Shown piece by piece: positions 1 to 3,674 of a stretch of 5,475 nucleotides of DNA (within the stretch, counting starts at the first letter, position 1; each line of letters begins with the position of its first letter). The DNA lies in contig SVQJ01000124.1 in the NCBI GenBank assembly GCA_015065395.1, forward strand, positions 1-5,475, given 5' to 3'. Below the pieces are notes generated by a model that was not told where the DNA came from, ran no database searches, and worked only from the letters and a program-made list of their open reading frames with translations. This stretch comes from Oscillospiraceae bacterium (GTDB lineage Bacteria > Bacillota > Clostridia > Oscillospirales > CAG-272). The position numbers and the translations under genes were made by a program.

Positions 1-548
1 AGACCTGCCTCGCCTGTGAAGACATCCAGATTCTGCACGAGGGTGACGGTTCTTGCGGTGTCGGAAAGGAGAACCGCCTCCTGCAAAGCGGAGTTTCCGC
101 CGCCGATAACGGCAACATCCAAGCCCTTGTAAAAGGCGCCGTCGCAAACGGCACAGAAGGAAATTCCGTTGCCCACGAGTCTTTCTTCGCCCCGTATTCC
201 AAGCATCCTGTGCTTTGCTCCTGCCGCAATTATAACGGCCATGGCCGTATAAGCGTCGCCCTCCTTGGTGGTGACGCACTTTGTGCCGTCATCGTTCAGG
301 GAAATACCCGAAACAGTGCCAAGCTCTATCTCCGCACCCATCTCCAGTGCCTGCTCAACCATCAGATCGGCAAGAGCGTTACCGCTGATCTCCTTAAAGG
401 CAGGATAGTTTTCGATCTTCGGCGAGAAGGTGATCTGACCGCCGAAGGTACCTTTTTCAATAATGAGAACGCTCTTTTGTGCTCTCCTCGCATAAACGGC
501 AGCAGTAAGTCCCGCAGGGCCCGCGCCGACAATAATTATATCGTACAT
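1..548 (-). CDS. trxB: Thioredoxin-disulfide reductase-like flavoprotein, N-terminal 182 residues (partial)
   Basis: This is a low-molecular-weight thioredoxin reductase-like flavoprotein, a family that passes electrons from a nicotinamide (or ferredoxin) donor through FAD and a CxxC pair to thioredoxin-like proteins in the cytoplasm. The gene runs off the left edge, so the C-terminal third (usual length about 300-320 residues) is missing. The start ATG at 546-548 begins with MYDIIIVGAGPAG, the FAD-binding GxGxxG motif at residues 8-13. GGQI follows at 36-39, the redox-active pair C132/C135 sits in FCAVCDGAFY, and the second dinucleotide fold is GGGNSA at 149-154. The NADPH-specific HRRxxxR motif expected next is absent: residues 171-180 read VQNLDVFTGE. 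This suggests NADH or another donor, but that is inference. A GGAG ribosome binding site lies 6 bases upstream and a separate promoter lies further upstream, so it is probably transcribed on its own. The family call is firm; the exact donor and partner are not. Confidence 0.9.
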   Translation of the reverse strand, partial: MYDIIIVGAGPAGLTAAVYARRAQKSVLIIEKGTFGGQITFSPKIENYPAFKEISGNALADLMVEQALEMGAEIELGTVSGISLNDDGTKCVTTKEGDAYTAMAVIIAAGAKHRMLGIRGEERLVGNGISFCAVCDGAFYKGLDVAVIGGGNSALQEAVLLSDTARTVTLVQNLDVFTGEAG

Positions 549-554
549 AGTTTT

Positions 555-558
555 CTCC
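555..558 (-). promoter_or_regulatory. Ribosome binding site of trxB
   Basis: GGAG (minus strand) stands 6 bases before the ATG at 548. It supports this start, which also places the FAD-binding GAGPAG motif at its normal distance from the N-terminus. Confidence 0.75.
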
Positions 559-578
559 GCGCATTAAAATATGAAAAT

Positions 579-607
579 ATTATACCACCATTCGCAAATG
601 AAAACAA
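579..607 (-). promoter_or_regulatory. Probable sigma70-type promoter of trxB
   Basis: On the minus strand a perfect -10 TATAAT (579-584) is preceded by TGG, giving an extended -10 (TGnTATAAT). A weak -35 TTGTTT (602-607) lies 17 bases upstream. Transcription would start near 572, giving a leader of about 24 bases before the trxB ATG. The perfect and extended -10 makes up for the poor -35. No operator-like dyad overlaps it. Confidence 0.65.
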
Positions 608-675
608 TAGGAAGAGAAGCGAATTTGAAAATTATTCTGCAACTTGTAAAAGTGCGGTTGGCGGGAAGACAGCCG

Positions 676-697
676 TTCTTTCCTTGAAAGGAAAGAA
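676..697. repeat. Short inverted repeat, 10-bp arms
   Basis: TTCTTTCCTT and AAGGAAAGAA are perfect inverted arms separated by two bases. The repeat sits on the trxB-proximal side of the larger nested-palindrome element. Its function is unknown. It could be part of one composite intergenic repeat or a stand-alone hairpin. Confidence 0.6.
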
Positions 698-743
698 TCA
701 AAGGAACTTTAAGAAGACAACGATAGCAAAAAGGCAAAAAGGC

Positions 744-807
744 CCCAAAAAGAAGATGGTACGAAAAAATGAGCTCGTTCATTTTTTCGTACCATCTTCT
801 TTTTGGG
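744..807. repeat. Perfect long inverted repeat, 29-bp arms, 6-base loop
   Basis: The arms at 744-772 and 779-807 are exact reverse complements over 29 bp. They start CCCAAAAAGAAGATGG and end in TTTTTGGG, with the loop GCTCGT at 773-778. Transcribed in either direction it would form a very stable hairpin. The arms are far longer than a normal intrinsic terminator and no pure T-run follows immediately, so a repetitive-element origin is at least as likely as a terminator role. Confidence 0.85.
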
Positions 808-825
808 TTTGAGCACCTTCGGTGC

Positions 826-857
826 CACCGCCAAAGCAGTGTACTGCTTTGACGGTG
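826..857. repeat. Imperfect inverted repeat, 14-base arms
   Basis: CACCGCCAAAGCAG (826-839) pairs with CTGCTTTGACGGTG (844-857) with a single C/A mismatch and a TGTA loop. On the plus strand it is followed by CCTTTTGCC, a weak T-run. It lies inside the composite element at 731-868 and may be one of its modules. Confidence 0.7.
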
Positions 858-908
858 CCTTTTGCCTTGTAATTCTCAGCTAAACCCTTATGTAAAGTTT
901 TTTGCCAA

Positions 909-926
909 GCTTTTTTTCAAAAAAGC
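909..926. repeat. Small A/T-rich inverted repeat
   Basis: GCTTTTTT and AAAAAAGC are perfect 8-bp arms around TC. The repeat lies between the nested element and the nrdD terminator. Its role is unknown, and the low-complexity arms make it weaker evidence than the neighbouring palindromes. Confidence 0.4.
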
Positions 927-961
927 GACCGTTTCTCCTCCGCTGACGCACGCTTAATAAC

Positions 962-1011
962 AAACGAAGAAGGGCCACCCTCTATGGAGTGGCCCTTGTG
1001 ATGCTTCGTTT
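962..1011 (-). terminator. Probable transcription terminator of nrdD
   Basis: A 9-bp stem (AAGGGCCAC at 970-978, GTGGCCCTT at 989-997) is extended by outer arms AAACGAAG (962-969) and CTTCGTTT (1004-1011), leaving a 6-base bulge on one side. It starts 12 bases past the nrdD stop codon. On the minus strand the inner stem is followed by CTTCGTTTGTTATT, a broken T-tract, so termination is likely but the tract is not ideal. The plus strand is also T-rich after the stem. Confidence 0.65.
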
Positions 1012-1023
1012 ATTTTGCTTGGA

Positions 1024-3384
1024 TCAGTTACGGGAATCGATAAATTCTCTTACACCTGCGATCTCAACGAACTTTTTATCACCCACAAGAAGTGTAGGTG
1101 CCTGGCGAAGTCCTATCTCGCGTGCGAAGTCCTCATTTTCTTCAACAAAGAGCTTTTCGTAGGCGATTCCTGCTTTATCAAGCATAGAAGCCGCTACCTT
1201 GCACTTGGGGCAGGTCTTTGTGGTAAAGAGGATGGGAGTTTCATCTGCTTTGGGAGCTTCTGCCGCGGGAGCAGGCGCTTCAGCAGATGCAGCGCAGCCT
1301 TCTCTTTTGAGAACGCTTGTCTCAGGCTTGTAGGTCACACGGTCCTTGAACTCCTGGCTCTTACCGTCGTTCCAGTTCTGAACGGGGCGATAGTAGCCTG
1401 TGATTCTGGAATATACCTCGGTCTTGTTAGCGCACTCGGGGCACTCGTAGACCTCTCCGGGAATATATCCGTGGTTCTTACATACGGAGTATGTGGGAGA
1501 AAGGGTATAATAGGGGAGCTTATAGTTCTCAGCGATCTTGCGAACAAGATTTGCTGCGCTCTTCCAGTCAGGGAGCTTCTCACCAAGGAATGCGTGGAAT
1601 ACGGTACCGGAGGTATATCTTGTCTGGAGCTCGTCCTGGATATCAAGAGCGGTGAAGATATCGTCGGTATAGCCAACGGGAAGGTGAGAGGAGTTGGTAT
1701 AGTAGGGAGTTGCGCCCTCGTGAGCTGTGATCATATCGGGGAAGCGCTTCTTATCGTGCTTTGCGAGACGGTAAGAGGTGGACTCGGCAGGTGTTGCCTC
1801 CAGGTTGTAAAGATCGCCGTACATCTCCTGATAGTCTGAGAGGCGCTCTCTCATGTGGTCAAGGACCTCCTGAGTGAACTTCTGAGCTGCTTCGTTTGTA
1901 AGGTCGCAGCCAAGCCACTTTGCGTTAAGGCAGGCCTCGTTCATACCTACGAGACCGATGGTGGAAAAGTGGTTTGCAAAGGTGCCGAGGTAACGCTTGG
2001 TGTAGGGATAAAGTCCCTCGTTGAGAAGCTTTGTAACTACCTCTCTCTTGATCTTAAGGCTGCGCGCGGAGATATCCATGATGCGGTCAAGTCTCCTATA
2101 GAAATCAGCGCTGTCAGATGCAAGGTATGCGATACGGGGCATATTTACGGTAACAACGCCGATGGAACCGGTGGACTCACCGCTTCCGAAGAAGCCGCCG
2201 GACTTCTTGCGAAGCTCGCGAAGGTCAAGACGGAGTCTGCAGCACATGGAGCGCACGTCGCTGGGCTCCATATCGGAGTTGATGTAGTTTGAGAAATAGG
2301 GTGTGCCGTACTTTGAGGTCATCTCGAAGAGGAGCTTGTTGTTCTCAGTCTCAGACCAGTCAAAATCACGGGTGATGGAGTAGGTGGGGATAGGATACTG
2401 GAAGCCGCGGCCGTTTGCGTCGCCCTCGATCATGATCTCGATGAAGGCGCGGTTGACCATATCCATCTCAGCCTTACAATCCTTATACTTGAAGTCCATC
2501 TCCTTGCCGCCGACGATGCAGTTCTGCTCTGCAAGGTCTGCAGGAACCACCCAGTCAAGGGTGATGTTGGAGAAGGGAGCCTGGGTTCCCCAACGGGAGG
2601 GAGTGTTAACTCCGTAGATAAAGCTTTCGATGCATTTCTTGACCTGCTCGTAGGAAAGGTTGTCTACCTTAACGAAGGGAGCAAGGTAAGTATCGAAGGA
2701 GGAGAATGCCTGCGCTCCTGCCCACTCGTTCTGCATGATACCGAGGAAGTTTACCATCTGGTTGCAGAGGGTGGCAAGGTGGCTTGCGGGAGCACTCGTT
2801 ATCTTTCCGGGAACGCCGCCGAGGCCCTCCTGGATGAGCTGCTTTAAGGACCAGCCTGCGCAGTATCCGGTGAGCATGGAAAGGTCGTGGAGGTGGATAT
2901 CCGCATTTCTGTGGGCGTTTGCGATCTCATCGTCGTAGATCTCGCTCAGCCAGTAGTTTGCTGTGATAGCGCCGGAGTTTGAAAGGATAAGTCCGCCGAC
3001 GGAATAGGTAACGGTGGAGTTTTCCTTAACGCGCCAGTCGTTGATCTTAACATAGTCGTCAACGAGGGCCTTGTAGTCGAGGGTGGTGGACTGGATATTA
3101 CGCACCTTTTCTCTCTGGCGGCGGTAGATGATGTACGCCTTGGCAACATCGTCGTAGCCTGCCTGCACGAGAACGGACTCAACGGAGTCCTGGATATCCT
3201 CAACGGAAATAAGATTTTCCTTGATCTTGGATTCGAAGTTTGCAGTTACCTTAAGTGCGAGAAAATCAATAACGGAGGGCACGTAATTCTTTTCCTGTGC
3301 CTCGAAAGCCATGGTGATGGCCTGTGTGATCTTTGAAAGGTCAAAATCAATGACCTTGCCGTCTCTTTTCAGAACCTGATACAT
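1024..3384 (-). CDS. nrdD: Anaerobic (class III) ribonucleoside-triphosphate reductase with fused C-terminal redoxin domain
   Basis: This oxygen-sensitive glycyl radical enzyme reduces ribonucleoside triphosphates to dNTPs. The 786-residue product has an ATP-cone allosteric domain (about 1-92) beginning MYQVLKRDGKVIDFD, then the catalytic barrel. C175 (GYCAGW) and the C381/C382 pair (SMCCRLRLD) are the candidate active-site cysteines. TPAEST at 531-536 is another family motif. A zinc site is suggested by C635, H638, C648 and C651. The glycyl radical residue is most likely G663 in SRITGYYRPV. An Ala/Pro-rich linker (about 697-716) leads to a glutaredoxin/NrdH-like domain (717-786) with CPKC at C725/C728 and the cis-proline motif QAPT. 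The fused redoxin and SMCC context fit the thiol-reduced branch of class III enzymes rather than the formate-using E. coli type; this subtype call is inferred. The start has a strong AAAGGAG site. The nrdG activase needed to form the radical is not in the window. Confidence 0.96.
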   Translation of the reverse strand: MYQVLKRDGKVIDFDLSKITQAITMAFEAQEKNYVPSVIDFLALKVTANFESKIKENLISVEDIQDSVESVLVQAGYDDVAKAYIIYRRQREKVRNIQSTTLDYKALVDDYVKINDWRVKENSTVTYSVGGLILSNSGAITANYWLSEIYDDEIANAHRNADIHLHDLSMLTGYCAGWSLKQLIQEGLGGVPGKITSAPASHLATLCNQMVNFLGIMQNEWAGAQAFSSFDTYLAPFVKVDNLSYEQVKKCIESFIYGVNTPSRWGTQAPFSNITLDWVVPADLAEQNCIVGGKEMDFKYKDCKAEMDMVNRAFIEIMIEGDANGRGFQYPIPTYSITRDFDWSETENNKLLFEMTSKYGTPYFSNYINSDMEPSDVRSMCCRLRLDLRELRKKSGGFFGSGESTGSIGVVTVNMPRIAYLASDSADFYRRLDRIMDISARSLKIKREVVTKLLNEGLYPYTKRYLGTFANHFSTIGLVGMNEACLNAKWLGCDLTNEAAQKFTQEVLDHMRERLSDYQEMYGDLYNLEATPAESTSYRLAKHDKKRFPDMITAHEGATPYYTNSSHLPVGYTDDIFTALDIQDELQTRYTSGTVFHAFLGEKLPDWKSAANLVRKIAENYKLPYYTLSPTYSVCKNHGYIPGEVYECPECANKTEVYSRITGYYRPVQNWNDGKSQEFKDRVTYKPETSVLKREGCAASAEAPAPAAEAPKADETPILFTTKTCPKCKVAASMLDKAGIAYEKLFVEENEDFAREIGLRQAPTLLVGDKKFVEIAGVREFIDSRN

Positions 3385-3390
3385 AATTTT

Positions 3391-3398
3391 TCTCCTTT
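3391..3398 (-). promoter_or_regulatory. Ribosome binding site of nrdD
   Basis: AAAGGAGA on the minus strand lies 6 bases before the nrdD ATG. It is a near-ideal Shine-Dalgarno sequence and fixes the start, which also gives the ATP-cone its usual N-terminus. Confidence 0.85.
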
Positions 3399-3431
3399 AT
3401 ATTTTTTGTAAAAATTTTCGTCAGTGCTTGT

Positions 3432-3460
3432 ATTATACACTATATATTGTATTCCGTCAA
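3432..3460 (-). promoter_or_regulatory. Strong sigma70-type promoter of nrdD
   Basis: On the minus strand TTGACG (3455-3460) is separated by exactly 17 bases from a perfect TATAAT (3432-3437). Transcription would start near 3425, giving a leader of about 40 bases before the nrdD ATG. An NrdR-box-like dyad fills the spacer and a second lies just upstream of the -35, so the promoter is expected to be repressed when dNTP or dATP levels are high. Confidence 0.85.
3437..3452. promoter_or_regulatory. NrdR box 1 (in the -35/-10 spacer of nrdD)
   Basis: ACACTATATATTGTAT matches the known NrdR consensus (acaCwAtATaTwGtgt) at all but one position. It occupies the spacer between the -35 and -10 of the nrdD promoter, touching the first base of the -10. 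NrdR is the ATP/dATP-sensing repressor of ribonucleotide reductase genes, and its sites typically come as two boxes about three helical turns apart. The nrdR gene itself is not in the window. Confidence 0.8.
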
Positions 3461-3468
3461 GGTGATTT

Positions 3469-3484
3469 CAACAATATATATCCA
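3469..3484. promoter_or_regulatory. NrdR box 2 (upstream of the nrdD -35)
   Basis: CAACAATATATATCCA matches the central CwATATATw part and one half-site of the NrdR consensus; the other half is degenerate. Its register is exactly 32 bp from box 1, the usual phasing of paired NrdR boxes. That spacing is the main reason to accept this weaker match. Confidence 0.65.
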
Positions 3485-3550
3485 AATCGGCACTATGAAC
3501 AAATAATTGAGAAAAAATTGGTGAAAAACTATATTTTGGTGCAAAAGCAT

Positions 3551-3594
3551 AAAAAGAAGCCACCCGACCACAATATATTGTGGTCGGGTGGCTT
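3551..3594 (-). terminator. Intrinsic terminator of polC (38-bp perfect palindrome plus T-tract)
   Basis: Positions 3557-3594 form a perfect palindrome. Read on the minus strand it folds as a 17-bp stem, beginning AAGCCACCCGACC, with a TATA loop, and is followed by CTTTTTATG. The GC-rich lower stem followed by T's, about 80 bases after the polC stop and before the nrdD promoter, fits a Rho-independent terminator that separates polC from nrdD. Confidence 0.85.
3568..3583. promoter_or_regulatory. NrdR-box-like core at the centre of the polC terminator
   Basis: CCACAATATATTGTGG sits at the exact centre of the terminator palindrome. It carries the symmetric core CACAATATATTGTG, matching every strongly conserved position of the NrdR consensus, and is more symmetric than either promoter box. 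It lies 99 bp upstream of NrdR box 2 (register to register). It may be a third operator, or a coincidence of an A/T-rich hairpin apex. Confidence 0.4.
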
Positions 3595-3674
3595 GCATTT
3601 GCCTAAAAAGCCTTAAAATCCTTGATATTATTGATGTGTTAAAAAATGGGAGGATTTTTTTCGCATATATTGTG

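Larger units (their letters stand above)
731..868. repeat. Nested inverted-repeat intergenic element
   Basis: This 138-bp block is bounded by near-perfect inverted ends: AAGGCAAAAAGGC at 731-743 and GCCTTTTGCCTT at 857-868, differing by one base in the A/T run. Between the ends lie a 64-base palindrome (744-807), a small hairpin GCACC-TTC-GGTGC (813-825) and a third hairpin (826-857). No open reading frame inside it looks real, and no clear target-site duplication was found by eye. The organisation resembles a non-autonomous miniature element or a REP/BIME-like intergenic repeat. It could also be a strong structured transcription barrier between nrdD and trxB. The structure is seen directly; the mobile or repetitive nature is inferred. 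Confidence 0.6.

Noticed and set aside
564..782. 72-residue minus-strand open frame upstream of trxB
   Set aside because: It covers the trxB promoter and one arm of the 29-bp palindrome, and its hydrophobic sequence follows from A/T-rich DNA. No ribosome binding site was recognised.
210..812. 200-residue plus-strand open frame
   Set aside because: It runs antisense through trxB and into the palindromic element. It has no recognisable domain or ribosome binding site and is explained by the real minus-strand gene.
676..926. CRISPR array or riboswitch in the nrdD-trxB gap
   Set aside because: There are no regularly spaced direct repeats and no recognisable riboswitch core. The structure consists of inverted repeats.
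1015..1839. 274-residue plus-strand open frame opposite the end of nrdD, with shorter ones further along (1855-2292, 2384-2617)
   Set aside because: They are antisense shadows of a strongly conserved nrdD coding sequence. Their composition is odd and no family motif is visible.
3526..3541. NrdR-like AAACTATATTTTGGTG between the nrdD promoter and the terminator
   Set aside because: It has several mismatches, lies 57 bp from box 2, and is easily expected by chance in such A/T-rich sequence.
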